Part shown: positions 34,329 to 42,809 of the stretch, one piece after another
Numbering within the stretch: position 1 is the first letter of the stretch
Layout of the letters: each line of letters opens with the position of its first letter
NCBI RefSeq assembly: GCF_010729895.1
Contig: NZ_AP022612.1
Coordinates: 744,001-808,000, forward strand
DNA length: 64,000 bases
Direction: 5' to 3'
DNA from: Mycolicibacterium confluentis
Lineage (GTDB): Bacteria; Actinomycetota; Actinomycetes; Mycobacteriales; Mycobacteriaceae
Notes under the pieces: generated by a model
The model's input: only the letters and a program-made list of their open reading frames with translations
Database searches by the model: none
What the model was told of the DNA's origin: nothing
Position numbers and translations under genes: made by a program

Positions 34329-34726
34329 GCCGGATCGACACCGTCCTCGAGGCGGCGCGGGCGCGTCTGACCCGGTTGCCTGCGGCCGAGGTGCCCGCCG
34401 CCGTCGAGCGCGGCGCGATCCTGGTCGACATCCGACCGGCCGCCCAACGGGCCGCCGAGGGCTCGGTGCCCGCCGCGCTGGTGATTGAGCGCAACGTCCT
34501 GGAGTGGCGCTGCGACCCCACCAGCGATGCCCGGATCGCCGACGCCGTCGACGACGACGTCGAGTGGGTCGTGTTGTGCTCGGAGGGCTACACCTCGAGC
34601 CTCGCCGCCGCCGCGCTGCAGGACCTGGGACTGCACCGCGCCACCGACGTCGCCGGCGGCTACCACGCGCTGGTGGCCGCCGGCGTGCTCGACCAGCTAG
34701 CCGTCGGCGTGCATCAGCGGGCGTAG
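34325..34726 (+). CDS. Rhodanese-like sulfurtransferase (Rv1066-like)
   Basis: A 133-residue single-domain rhodanese. Substrate-side motif GAILVDIRPAAQRAAEGSVP and active-site Cys in WVVLCSEGYTSSLAA. It transfers sulfane sulfur to cyanide or thiol acceptors; paired with cysteine dioxygenase it probably handles products of cysteine breakdown. GTG 34325 overlaps the upstream stop (GTGA). The last 30 bp overlap the convergent Rv1069c-like gene. Confidence 0.88.
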   Translation: MSRIDTVLEAARARLTRLPAAEVPAAVERGAILVDIRPAAQRAAEGSVPAALVIERNVLEWRCDPTSDARIADAVDDDVEWVVLCSEGYTSSLAAAALQDLGLHRATDVAGGYHALVAAGVLDQLAVGVHQRA

Positions 34727-36445
34727 CCGCTCGGTCTTCTCCGCGGTCCACCCCGGCGGTTCCAGCACCTGCGCCCAACCGTTGACCACGTCGCGCACGT
34801 ACCGATGTCCGTGGCCGTCGGGCACATCGACCGCGACCGCCATATCGGCCGACACCTGCAGGAACGTCACCACCGGGATCCAGTCCATCTGCGGCGAGAC
34901 GTCGTAGCCGCGCGGCTCCCGCAGCCAATCCGGTTCCCGGAACAGCAGATCCGGTGTCCACCACGCGATCGGGTCGGAGGCGTGCTGGAGGTAGACGACG
35001 CGCGGCTGACTCCACGGCTTGTCGGGACGCTTCAGGTCCTCGGGGCGCGCCACGAACCGCACGCTCTCGCCGTTCTCGTAGATGGGCAGCCACATCGGCG
35101 ACCCCTCATCACGGTTGATGGTGAGGTCGGTCCAGACGGTGTTGTTGAACGTCGGCCCGGAGAACAGCGCGCCGTCGGTGCGCGCGACCAGGTTGTTCAG
35201 ACTCAGGAACGGCGCCTCACCGCCGAACGAGCCCAGGCTCTCACCGAAGACCACGAGCTTGGGTCGCTCGTTTTCGGGCAGGGTGCGGATCATCTCGTCG
35301 ACGGCCTCGAAGAGCGCCTGTCCGGCCTGGCGGGCGTTCTCCTTGTCGACCAGGAACGACAGCCAACTGGGCAGGAACGAGTACTGCATCGACACGATCG
35401 CGGTGTCGCCGTTGTACATGTACTCCAGCGCCGAGGCCTCGGCCTCGTTGATCCAGCCGGTGCCGGTGGTCGTGGCGACTGCGACGACCTGGCGGGACAA
35501 CCCGTTGGTGCGCAACAGTTCACGCGCGGCCATCTCGGCCGTCTCGCGGATGTTGTCGGCCGAACCCATGCCCGCGTAGGCGCGGATCGGTTCGGTGGCC
35601 GGTGCCCCGTTGAACTCGGTGAGTTCTTCGACACTGGGTCCGCCGGAGACGAAGATGCGGCCCTGGTGACCCAGTGAACTCCAGTCCACCAGTGACTCCG
35701 GTCCACCTGAGCGCAGTGTCGTCGTGGGGGCGGTGATGTCGGGGGAATCCTCGTCATTGACCGCGGCGAAGGTCTTGTTCAGGAAGTCCATGCCGACCCG
35801 CACCACGACGCCGTTGAGCAGCGCGATGGCCAGCGCGAGCACCAGGCCGACCGCAACGACGCCCGACACCCGCGGCGGCGCAACACGTTCGAGTTGCCGG
35901 ACCAGGAACAACACCAGTCTGCGGACCAGTTGGCCGATCTCGACGAAGATGAACAACACGATGACCGCGATGATCGCGGCCTGCGGGTAGTTGAACCACT
36001 GCAGACGCGGCACGCCCATGAGGTCGCGGACGTCGTCCTGCCAGCTGTGGAAGTAGAACTGCATCCCGACCATGCCGATGATGCCGACCACCAGAAGGGT
36101 CACCCAAGCCCAGCCGGGAGCGGTTGGGCTGGAGTCTTTTCCGCGCAGGTAGCGCACCAGCCAGACCGCGAAGACACCGATCAGGTATCCGATGGCGCCC
36201 GCGGCACCACTGACCAGACCCTGGAACAGCGGCCCGCGGGGGAGCAGCGACGGTGTGAGCGACAGGAAGACGAAGACCAATCCGACGGCGGTGCCGAAGA
36301 ACGTGTAGTGCTTGGCCCACCAGGGTCCGTCGGCCCGTGTGTCGGGTTGTGCTTCGGCCGGCGCTTCGGCCGAAGCCGGCGCCGGTTCGTCCTGTGGCGC
36401 CGGTTCTTCAGGCTTCTCCGCCGTCGGGGAGGTGTCAGTCACCAC
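34697..36445 (-). CDS. Alpha/beta-hydrolase with N-terminal membrane domain (Rv1069c-like)
   Basis: A 582-residue protein: an acidic Pro/Ala-rich tail (residues 1-40), about five membrane helices up to residue 230, then a hydrolase domain with nucleophile Ser in VVFGESLGSFGG. The two parts match the paired N-terminal and catalytic families annotated for Rv1069c. Probably a membrane-bound esterase or lipase facing the cell wall; substrate unknown. The start is GTG 36445 (a second GTG follows directly). Its 3' end runs into the rhodanese gene on the other strand. Confidence 0.88.
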   Translation of the reverse strand: MVTDTSPTAEKPEEPAPQDEPAPASAEAPAEAQPDTRADGPWWAKHYTFFGTAVGLVFVFLSLTPSLLPRGPLFQGLVSGAAGAIGYLIGVFAVWLVRYLRGKDSSPTAPGWAWVTLLVVGIIGMVGMQFYFHSWQDDVRDLMGVPRLQWFNYPQAAIIAVIVLFIFVEIGQLVRRLVLFLVRQLERVAPPRVSGVVAVGLVLALAIALLNGVVVRVGMDFLNKTFAAVNDEDSPDITAPTTTLRSGGPESLVDWSSLGHQGRIFVSGGPSVEELTEFNGAPATEPIRAYAGMGSADNIRETAEMAARELLRTNGLSRQVVAVATTTGTGWINEAEASALEYMYNGDTAIVSMQYSFLPSWLSFLVDKENARQAGQALFEAVDEMIRTLPENERPKLVVFGESLGSFGGEAPFLSLNNLVARTDGALFSGPTFNNTVWTDLTINRDEGSPMWLPIYENGESVRFVARPEDLKRPDKPWSQPRVVYLQHASDPIAWWTPDLLFREPDWLREPRGYDVSPQMDWIPVVTFLQVSADMAVAVDVPDGHGHRYVRDVVNGWAQVLEPPGWTAEKTERLRPLMHADG

Positions 36446-36451
36446 CGCACT

Positions 36452-37228
36452 TTAGCGGTGCGTGAAGTTCGGTGGGCGCTTCTCGGTGAAGGCCCGCATC
36501 CCCTCGGTCTGGTCTTCGGTGGCGAATGCCGAATGGAACAGGCGCCGTTCGTAGAGCAGCCCTTCGGTCAGCGTCGTCTCGAAGGCGCGGTCGACGGCCT
36601 CCTTGGCCATCCGTGCGGCCGACAGCGACATCTGGGAGATGGTGGTCGCCACGGCCTTGGCCTCGGTGAGCAGATCGGCGGCGGGGACGATCCGGCTGAC
36701 GAGTCCGGCGCGCTCGGCCTCCTCGGCGTCCATGTTGCGGCCGGTGAGGATCAGGTCCATGGCCTTGGCCTTGCCGATCGCGCGGGTCAGGCGCTGGCTT
36801 CCGCCCATGCCCGGCAGCACACCGAGTTTGATCTCGGGCTGACCGAACTTCGCGGTGTCGGCGGCAATCAGGATGTCGCACATCATCGCCAGTTCGCACC
36901 CGCCGCCCAGGGCGTATCCGGAGACCGCGGCGATCGTCGGGGTGCGCACGGCCGCGAACTCGCCCCACTTGGCGAAGAAGTCGCTGCTGAACACGTCGGC
37001 GAAGGACAGGTCGGCCATCTCTTTGATGTCGGCGCCCGCGGCGAAGGCCTTCTCGCTGCCGGTGAGGACGATCGCGCCGATGCCCGGGTCGTTGTCGAAT
37101 TCCGCTGCCGCGGCGGTGACTTCGTTCATCACCTGGCTGTTGAGGGCGTTGAGCGCCTTGGGACGGTTCAACATGATGAGGCCGACGCGCTCTTCGCGTT
37201 CGACGATGATGGTCTCCCAGTTGGCCAT
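36452..37228 (-). CDS. echA8: Enoyl-CoA hydratase EchA8
   Basis: A 258-residue crotonase. The oxyanion-hole segments are [11 protein letters not shown] and [15 protein letters not shown], with catalytic glutamates in the [14 protein letters not shown] region. It hydrates 2-trans-enoyl-CoA in beta-oxidation. The order echA8-echA9 and a 13-bp gap to echA9 match M. tuberculosis Rv1070c-Rv1071c. The start is ATG 37228 with AGGAGAAGCCCC upstream. Confidence 0.94.
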   Translation of the reverse strand: MANWETIIVEREERVGLIMLNRPKALNALNSQVMNEVTAAAAEFDNDPGIGAIVLTGSEKAFAAGADIKEMADLSFADVFSSDFFAKWGEFAAVRTPTIAAVSGYALGGGCELAMMCDILIAADTAKFGQPEIKLGVLPGMGGSQRLTRAIGKAKAMDLILTGRNMDAEEAERAGLVSRIVPAADLLTEAKAVATTISQMSLSAARMAKEAVDRAFETTLTEGLLYERRLFHSAFATEDQTEGMRAFTEKRPPNFTHR

Positions 37229-37241
37229 GGGGCTTCTCCTT

Positions 37242-38285
37242 CTAGAAGGTGAGGTCGGGATCGGCGGGGGTGAAGTAGGCGTCGACGTCTTCTGCGGTGA
37301 CCTGCGCCAGCGACGACGGGTTCCACTTGGGGTTGCGGTCTTTGTCGACAAGTTGGGCGCGGATGCCCTCGACGAAGTCATGGCTGCGCAGGCTCGCGCA
37401 GCTCACCCGGTACTCCTGGACCAGGATCTCTTCGAGGGAGCTCAAATCCGCTGCGCGACGAACCGATTCCAGCGTCACCGCCAGCGCGATGGGGGACCGC
37501 CCGGCAATCACGTCGGCGGCGTCGTTGGCCGCTGCGTCGTCATGTCCGCGGAGGGCGGCGACGATGTCGGTGACCGTGGGGGCCTGGTAGCACTCGTCGA
37601 TCCAATGCCGTTGGGCCGCCAGTTGACTCGCGGGCGGCTCCTGGGCGTACTTGGCCAGCGCGGTGTCGACGTCGGACGCGATAATCTCGGCCGTGAATTC
37701 GGCAAGCTTGTCGTGTGCGACGAAGTGGTCGGCGAAGCCCAGCGCGATCGCGTCGGCCCCGGAGAACGGCGCACCGGTCAGTGCGGCATGCAGGCCCAGT
37801 GCACCCGCGCGGGCCAGCAGATCCGTGCCGCCGACGTCGGGGATGAAGCCGATGCCGACCTCGGGCATCGCCATCTTCGTGGTGTCGGTGACGACGCGGA
37901 CGCTGCCGTGTGAGCCGATGCCGACGCCGCCGCCCATCACGATGCCGTCCATCAGCGCGACGTACGGCTTGGGGTAGCTGCCGATGAGGGCGTTGACCTG
38001 GTACTCGTCGAACCAGAACTTCCTCGCAGCACTGCCGTCGGCGCGTGCACTGTGATACAACGCCACCACGTCGCCGCCAGCGCACAGGCCGCGTTCGCCC
38101 GCTCCGTCGACGACGACGGTGCGGATGGCGTCGTCGTCGGCCCATTCGCGCAGGCGTTCGGCGAGCACGTCGATCATCGTCTGGTTGAGCGAGTTGATGG
38201 CCTTGGGCCGGTTCAGCGTCAGGATGCCGACGCCGTTGTCGACGCGGGTCAGGATCTCGTCGGAGTCAGCGGTCACGCGTGTCAT
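37242..38285 (-). CDS. echA9: EchA9, enoyl-CoA hydratase / 3-hydroxyisobutyryl-CoA hydrolase
   Basis: A 347-residue crotonase-fold protein of the longer 3-hydroxyisobutyryl-CoA hydrolase subgroup: [31 protein letters not shown] and [20 protein letters not shown], plus a C-terminal [14 protein letters not shown] motif ([10 protein letters not shown]). It probably releases 3-hydroxyisobutyrate in valine breakdown or a related acid. Upstream partner of echA8 in one transcription unit; divergent from the Bax inhibitor-like gene. Confidence 0.92.
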   Translation of the reverse strand: MTRVTADSDEILTRVDNGVGILTLNRPKAINSLNQTMIDVLAERLREWADDDAIRTVVVDGAGERGLCAGGDVVALYHSARADGSAARKFWFDEYQVNALIGSYPKPYVALMDGIVMGGGVGIGSHGSVRVVTDTTKMAMPEVGIGFIPDVGGTDLLARAGALGLHAALTGAPFSGADAIALGFADHFVAHDKLAEFTAEIIASDVDTALAKYAQEPPASQLAAQRHWIDECYQAPTVTDIVAALRGHDDAAANDAADVIAGRSPIALAVTLESVRRAADLSSLEEILVQEYRVSCASLRSHDFVEGIRAQLVDKDRNPKWNPSSLAQVTAEDVDAYFTPADPDLTF

Positions 38286-38479
38286 TCCTGTCAGCTCAGA
38301 GGATGCCCGATATTAGTTGGACATCCTAGTATCGGGAGCGCCTCCGACGACAGTGCCCCCAAAAGCGCCCCTCAAAAGCCGTCGAAAATTCTCCCAGGAA
38401 TGGGAACTGGCCAGGGAAGCTGTTCGTTGACCCTGTGTTCATGCAAGACTTTCAGGTACCTCACAGGAAGGAACCGACG
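38286..38479. promoter_or_regulatory. Divergent promoter region echA9 / Rv1072-like
   Basis: A 194-bp divergent spacer. An AT-rich stretch (GATATTAGTTGGACATCC at about 38310-38327) is the likely echA9 promoter side; a GTAAC-free, AGGAAGGA ribosome site precedes the GTG start at 38480. No consensus operator was recognised. Confidence 0.4.
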
Positions 38480-39313
38480 GTGCGGGAAACCAGCAATCCG
38501 GTATTCCGCTCGCTGCCAAAGCAGCAGGGCGGATACGCGACATTCGGCTCCGGTGCCGCCGGCGCCGCAGCGGCGCAGGTACACCAGGGCTATGAGCCCT
38601 ACGTCGAGGAGCAGCGCGGGGTCTCCCGGCCGCTGACCATCGATGACGTCGTCACCAAGACGGGCATCACGCTCGCCGTGCTGACGGCGATGGCAGTCGT
38701 CTCCTACTACATCGCCTCGGTGAACCTGGGCCTGGCCATGCCGCTGGCAATGGTCGGCGCCATCGGTGGCCTGGTGCTGGTGCTGGTGGCGACGTTCGGC
38801 CGCAAGCAGGACAACCCGGCGATCGTCCTGAGCTACGCGGCCCTCGAGGGTCTGTTCCTCGGCGCGATCTCCTACCTCTTCGCCAATGTCATCTCCAACG
38901 GTGGCTACTCGATGATCACCCAGGCGGTCGTCGGCACGCTCGGCGTGTTCTTCGGCATGCTCGTGGTCTACAAGACCGGCGCAATCCGTGTGACGCCGAA
39001 GTTCACCCGGATGATCGTTGCGGGCATGTTCGGCGTGCTGGCACTGATGCTGGTCAACCTGCTGGCGGCGTGGATCGGCGGCGGCGACGGCCTCGGCCTG
39101 CGCAGCGGTGGCGCGCTGGCGATCGGCTTCTCGCTGCTGTGCATCGGCCTGGCGGCGTTCAGCTTCCTGATCGACTTCGATGCCGCTGACCAGATGATCC
39201 GCGCGGGTGCGCCGGAGAAGGCGGGCTGGGGCGTCGCCCTGGGCCTGACCGTCACCCTGGTCTGGCTGTACGTCGAGATCCTGCGACTGCTCAGCTACTT
39301 CCAGAGCGACTAG
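38480..39313 (+). CDS. Bax inhibitor-1/YccA family membrane protein (Rv1072-like)
   Basis: A 277-residue protein with a soluble N-terminal 60 residues and seven membrane helices, including the conserved LSYAALEGLFLGAISYLF and FSFLIDFDAADQMIRAGAPE segments of the BI-1/YccA family. These proteins are Ca2+ leak channel-like or protease modulators in other bacteria; the role in mycobacteria is not known. The start is GTG 38480, preceded by AGGAAGGA. A strong terminator follows. Confidence 0.9.
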   Translation: MRETSNPVFRSLPKQQGGYATFGSGAAGAAAAQVHQGYEPYVEEQRGVSRPLTIDDVVTKTGITLAVLTAMAVVSYYIASVNLGLAMPLAMVGAIGGLVLVLVATFGRKQDNPAIVLSYAALEGLFLGAISYLFANVISNGGYSMITQAVVGTLGVFFGMLVVYKTGAIRVTPKFTRMIVAGMFGVLALMLVNLLAAWIGGGDGLGLRSGGALAIGFSLLCIGLAAFSFLIDFDAADQMIRAGAPEKAGWGVALGLTVTLVWLYVEILRLLSYFQSD

Positions 39314-39324
39314 CAGTCTCCGTC

Positions 39325-39358
39325 AGAAGGCCCGGTGCGAGCACGCACCGGGCCTTCT
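39325..39358 (+). terminator. Intrinsic terminator of the Rv1072-like gene
   Basis: A perfect 15-bp stem (AGAAGGCCCGGTGCG / CGCACCGGGCCTTCT) with a 4-nt loop, followed by gcttttgg, starts 11 bp after the stop codon. Confidence 0.9.
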
Positions 39359-39368
39359 GCTTTTGGCG

Positions 39369-39424
39369 CCGAGACTGCTGACAGTGCGAACTCTGTCCCC
39401 AGATTCCGCACTCCCAGCAGTCTC
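39369..39424. repeat. Palindrome left of the Rv1073-like nuclease gene
   Basis: GAGACTGCTG... pairs with ...CAGCAGTCTC; the arms extend to about 20 bp with a few mismatches (GAGACTGCTGACAGTGCGAA against its partner). It is related to the palindrome at 40302-40356 on the other side of the gene and to the stem at 63499-63533 (shared GACTGC-GTGA-TGCGAA core). Confidence 0.65.
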
Positions 39425-39463
39425 GGGACGTCGGGCACTGGGAGGTTCATCGATCCTGCGGGC

Positions 39464-40333
39464 ATGAACCCCGAAATGCGCCCTTTCATCGGCAGCGAGG
39501 CACTGGTCAATGGCCGGCTCACCGCCTATGAGCTGCGAGCCCGCTTCCGCGCGCTGTATCCGGACGTCTATCTCCCGAAAGAAGTGGTGCCCAGTCTCAG
39601 GCAGCGGACCATCGCCGCCTGGCTGTGGTCGCACCGTCAAGGCGTGATCGCCGGTCGGGCCGCGGCGGCACTGCACGGCAGCAAATGGGTGGACGACAAC
39701 GCCGAGATCGACCTGGTCTGGCCGAATTCGCGATCGGCACGCGGAATTCGAACGTGCGATGCCCGCCTTCGGCGAAGCGAGTATCAGTCTGTCGAAGGAA
39801 TGCTCATCACGAGTCCGGCGCGGACGGCGTTCGATATGGGGAGGCAGCTGTCCGTCGATGAGGGCGTTGCACAGCTGGATGCCCTCGGAAACGTCACACG
39901 GTTGCCGCGGGCTGCGGTGGAGGCTGTTGCCGCGAATCACCCTGGTTCACGGAGGATTCGCCGGTTACGGGAGGCGCTTGACCTGTATGACCCAGGAGCC
40001 CAATCTCCGAAGGAGACCTGGCTGCGCCTGCTCGCGATCAGGGCTGGATATCCGCGACCGCGCACCCAGATACCGGTCGACTGCGGATATCGGCGCTTCT
40101 ACCTCGATATGGGCTGGGACAAGCCGAAGATCGCGCTCGAGTACGACGGCGCACATCATCGTCAGAGCGTCAGGGAAGTTCGGTACGACATTGAGCGCAT
40201 GGAGTTGCTCACCGCGCGCGGCTGGATCGTCATCCGGGTGATCGCCGGGACGCGCCCGGACGATGTGTTGGAGCGTCTACGTCGTGCCTGGCGACAGCGA
40301 GACTGCGGTGACTGCGAAAGCGAAGCCGGATAA
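39464..40333 (+). CDS. AbiEi-like / DUF559 (VSR-like) nuclease protein, Rv1073-like
   Basis: A 289-residue two-domain protein. The N-terminal 150 residues resemble type IV antitoxin AbiEi (RQGVIAGRAAAALHGSKWVD, MLITSPARTAFDMGRQLS). The C-terminal part is a DUF559/VSR-like PD-(D/E)xK nuclease: KIALEYDGAHHRQSV, YDIERMELLTARGWIVIRV, with Glu, Asp and His in the expected places. In M. tuberculosis the same slot between Rv1072 and fadA3 holds Rv1073. No partner toxin or methylase is adjacent. The gene is bracketed by related palindromes, the right one overlapping its last codons. The start is ATG 39464 (ATG 39476 possible). Confidence 0.8.
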   Translation: MNPEMRPFIGSEALVNGRLTAYELRARFRALYPDVYLPKEVVPSLRQRTIAAWLWSHRQGVIAGRAAAALHGSKWVDDNAEIDLVWPNSRSARGIRTCDARLRRSEYQSVEGMLITSPARTAFDMGRQLSVDEGVAQLDALGNVTRLPRAAVEAVAANHPGSRRIRRLREALDLYDPGAQSPKETWLRLLAIRAGYPRPRTQIPVDCGYRRFYLDMGWDKPKIALEYDGAHHRQSVREVRYDIERMELLTARGWIVIRVIAGTRPDDVLERLRRAWRQRDCGDCESEAG

Positions 40334-40356
40334 TCGCACTCACCGCAGTCTCGGCC
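40302..40356. repeat. Palindrome right of the Rv1073-like nuclease gene
   Basis: The arms GAGACTGCGGTGACTGCGA and TCGCACTCACCGCAGTCTC pair over 19 positions with one mismatch; the loop is about 17 nt. The left arm lies inside the last codons of the nuclease gene and the element lies between it and the convergent fadA3, so it can also serve as terminator. Confidence 0.7.
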
Positions 40357-40368
40357 GGAATCGGCGAC

Positions 40369-41586
40369 TTAGGAGAGGCGCTCCAGCACCATCGCCATAC
40401 CCTGCCCGCCGCCGACGCACATGGACTCGATGCCCAGCGACTTGTCGTGAGTGGTCAGGTTGTTCAGCAGCGTGGCCGTGATGCGCGCGCCCGTCATACC
40501 GAACGGATGACCCAGCGCGATCGCACCACCGGAGACGTTGAGACGGTCCTCGTCCATGCCCAGCGCGCGGGCCGAACCCACGACCTGCACCGCGAACGCC
40601 TCGTTGATCTCGTAGAGGTCGACGTCCGAGAGTTCCATCTTGGCGTTGCCCAGGGCCTTCTTGATGGCCTCGATCGGGCCCAGGCCCATGATCTCCGGCG
40701 ACAGACCCGACACACCTGTGGACACGATGCGGGCCAGCGGGGTCAGACCGAGTTCCTTGGCCTTGGTGTCGCTCATGATCACCACGGCCGCGGCGCCGTC
40801 GTTGAGCGGGCAGGCGTTGCCCGCCGTCACGGTGCCGTTGGGCCGGAACACCGGCTTGAGGCTCGAGATGCCTTCGTAGGTCGTGCCCGCGCGCGGGCCG
40901 TCGTCGGTGGTGACGACCGTGCCGTCGGGCAGCGTGACGGGCGAGATCTCACGCGCGAAGAACCCGCTCTTGATGGCCTCCTCGGCGCGGTTCTGGCTGC
41001 GCACAGCCCAGCGGTCCTGATCCTCGCGGGTGATCCCGGTGTGCAGGGCGACGTTCTCGGCGGTCTGGCCCATCGCGATGTAGACGTCGGGCAGCTTTCC
41101 GGCCTCGCGCGGGTCGGTCCAGGAGTCGGCGCCCTCGGCCTGACTCGCGGTGCGGGCCTGCGCTTCGGCGAAGATGGGGTTCTTGCTGTTGGGTGCGCCG
41201 TCGGCGGCTCCCACGCCGAAGCGCGACACCGCCTCGACGCCGGCCGAGATGAACACGTCGCCCTCGCCGGCCTTGATGGCGTGGAACGCCATGCGGGTGG
41301 TCTGCAGCGACGACGAACAGTAGCGGTTCACAGTGGTGCCGGGCAGGTAGTCGTAGCCCAACTGCACCGCGACCGAACGGGCGATGTTGTAGCCCGCCTC
41401 GCCTGCGGGCTGGGCGCAGCCCATCATCAGGTCGTCGATCTCGCGCGGGTCGAGGGCGGGCACCTTGTCGAGTGCGGCCCGGACCATCTGGACGGCCAGA
41501 TCGTCGGGGCGCATGGTCGCGAGCGAGCCCTTCACGGCGCGGCCGATCGGGGAGCGGGCAGTGGCGACGATGACGGCTTCAGGCAT
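40369..41586 (-). CDS. fadA3: Acetyl-CoA acetyltransferase / 3-ketoacyl-CoA thiolase FadA3
   Basis: A 405-residue thiolase with nucleophilic Cys90 in VNRYCSSSLQ, the His of GGAIALGHPFGMTGAR, and the second Cys in ESMCVGGGQGMA. It catalyses thiolytic cleavage of 3-ketoacyl-CoA (or Claisen condensation). It matches Rv1074c in position. A GAGGAGG ribosome site precedes ATG 41586, and a KstR2-consensus dyad lies 26 bp upstream of the start codon, so TetR-type control is likely. Confidence 0.93.
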   Translation of the reverse strand: MPEAVIVATARSPIGRAVKGSLATMRPDDLAVQMVRAALDKVPALDPREIDDLMMGCAQPAGEAGYNIARSVAVQLGYDYLPGTTVNRYCSSSLQTTRMAFHAIKAGEGDVFISAGVEAVSRFGVGAADGAPNSKNPIFAEAQARTASQAEGADSWTDPREAGKLPDVYIAMGQTAENVALHTGITREDQDRWAVRSQNRAEEAIKSGFFAREISPVTLPDGTVVTTDDGPRAGTTYEGISSLKPVFRPNGTVTAGNACPLNDGAAAVVIMSDTKAKELGLTPLARIVSTGVSGLSPEIMGLGPIEAIKKALGNAKMELSDVDLYEINEAFAVQVVGSARALGMDEDRLNVSGGAIALGHPFGMTGARITATLLNNLTTHDKSLGIESMCVGGGQGMAMVLERLS

Positions 41587-41612
41587 GGTGGCCTCCTCTA
41601 AAAGGACAACTG

Positions 41613-41626
41613 AACAAGTGCTTGGT
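41613..41626. promoter_or_regulatory. KstR2-consensus operator upstream of fadA3
   Basis: AACAAGTGCTTGGT matches the published KstR2 consensus AnCAAGnnCTTGnT at all ten fixed bases. It lies between the fadA3 and SGNH hydrolase genes, 26 bp before fadA3 ATG and just downstream of the SGNH hydrolase stop. Other TetR repressors may read the same core, so the identity of the regulator is inferred. Confidence 0.6.
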
Positions 41627-41636
41627 TGGGTTCACG

Positions 41637-42584
41637 CTAGCCCGACGACACCACCAGGGGCGCGGGCACCCCGGTGGTCCGGCGTGGCCAAATCCGGGCC
41701 AGCATCCGCAGGCGGGTGCCCAGCGACCGGTTCTCGGCGCCCCGGGACTCCCACGGCAGCTCACCGGCGGCCTCACCCAGCCCGTACCGCAGCGCCGGGA
41801 GCAGCTGCTGGGCCGCGATCTGGTAGCCGGCCGCGGACGGGTGGTACTGATCGGCAGAGAACAGCAGTTCGGGTTGCTTCTGGAATTCGGGCGCCAGAAG
41901 ATCGGCGAACGGCACCGGCACGCCGCCTGCCGCGCGAACGGCGGACGCCTGGGCCCGCGCCAGGCGCAGTCCGAGACTGCGGGCCACGAAGCGCAGCGGT
42001 TGCGGGATCGCGGTGATGACGCCGAAGTCCGGACAGGTCCCGACCACGACGACGGCCCCGCTGGCGCGCAGGCGTTTGACGGCATCCCCGAGCCGACGGG
42101 CCGAGGCCGCGGTGCCGTTGAGTGCGGTCAGGTCGTTGGCGCCGATCATGATCACCGCGGCGTCCGGAGGTGGTCCCGCGACGAACATCGCGTCGACCTG
42201 TCCGGACAGCCCTTTCGACGTCGCACCCACGATCGCCTTGGTACTCAACCGAATCCGCTTCCCGGACGCCTCGGCGAGGCCCCGCGCCAGGAGCACGCCC
42301 GGCACTTCGTCGGCTTCTCGGCAGCCGTAACCGGTGGCCGTCGAATCGCCGAAGATCATCAGGTGGAGGTCGACGGGGACATCACGTTGCCAACGTTCCA
42401 CCGCGCCGCCGTCGGGCGCGTACACGCCGTCGGCGCGCGGTGGCACGTCCCACGCCTTCGGGATCACCTCCCGGGCCTGAGCGGCCTGACCGCTGAGGAG
42501 ATTGCGCGCGCTGAGCACACCGACCCCCACGCCGGTGGAGGCCAGGACTGCGGCGAGTGTCAGACGCGAAGCGCGTGAGCCCAC
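41637..42584 (-). CDS. Exported SGNH/GDSL hydrolase (Rv1075c-like)
   Basis: A 315-residue protein with an N-terminal signal/anchor helix (RLTLAAVLASTGVGVGVLSA) and an SGNH domain: block I FGDSTATGYG with the nucleophile Ser, block III IGANDLTA, and block V DQYHPSAAGY with the Asp/His pair. Probably an esterase or lipase outside the membrane. GTG 42584 is chosen as start because it gives the length expected for Rv1075c; the frame stays open to 42719. Confidence 0.86.
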   Translation of the reverse strand: MGSRASRLTLAAVLASTGVGVGVLSARNLLSGQAAQAREVIPKAWDVPPRADGVYAPDGGAVERWQRDVPVDLHLMIFGDSTATGYGCREADEVPGVLLARGLAEASGKRIRLSTKAIVGATSKGLSGQVDAMFVAGPPPDAAVIMIGANDLTALNGTAASARRLGDAVKRLRASGAVVVVGTCPDFGVITAIPQPLRFVARSLGLRLARAQASAVRAAGGVPVPFADLLAPEFQKQPELLFSADQYHPSAAGYQIAAQQLLPALRYGLGEAAGELPWESRGAENRSLGTRLRMLARIWPRRTTGVPAPLVVSSG

Positions 42585-42809
42585 GCGTCCCAGTCTAAGC
42601 ACGCGGCACCGGGATCTCCGGTTGCTGACGGCCCTGCGTCGTTCGCTGGGATCACGGAGTTGTCTCGGATGGGGCATCAATCTGAGCAAAAAGATTGTTA
42701 ATACTTTGGGAAGTGTCAAGCTAAGTTATCCGAGTTGGCTGAACGGGGGATACAACGTTCACAGTGCTCGGTGAGACAGGCCGCTACACCGACGTAGGGG
42801 AGTGTTGAC
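42585..42809. promoter_or_regulatory. Divergent intergenic region, SGNH hydrolase / lipU
   Basis: A 225-bp spacer with an AT-rich centre (AAAAAGATTGTTAATACTTT, 42687-42706) and a possible -10 GATACAAC near 42750. It probably holds the lipU promoter; AGGGGAG at about 42796-42802 is the lipU ribosome site. Confidence 0.45.
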
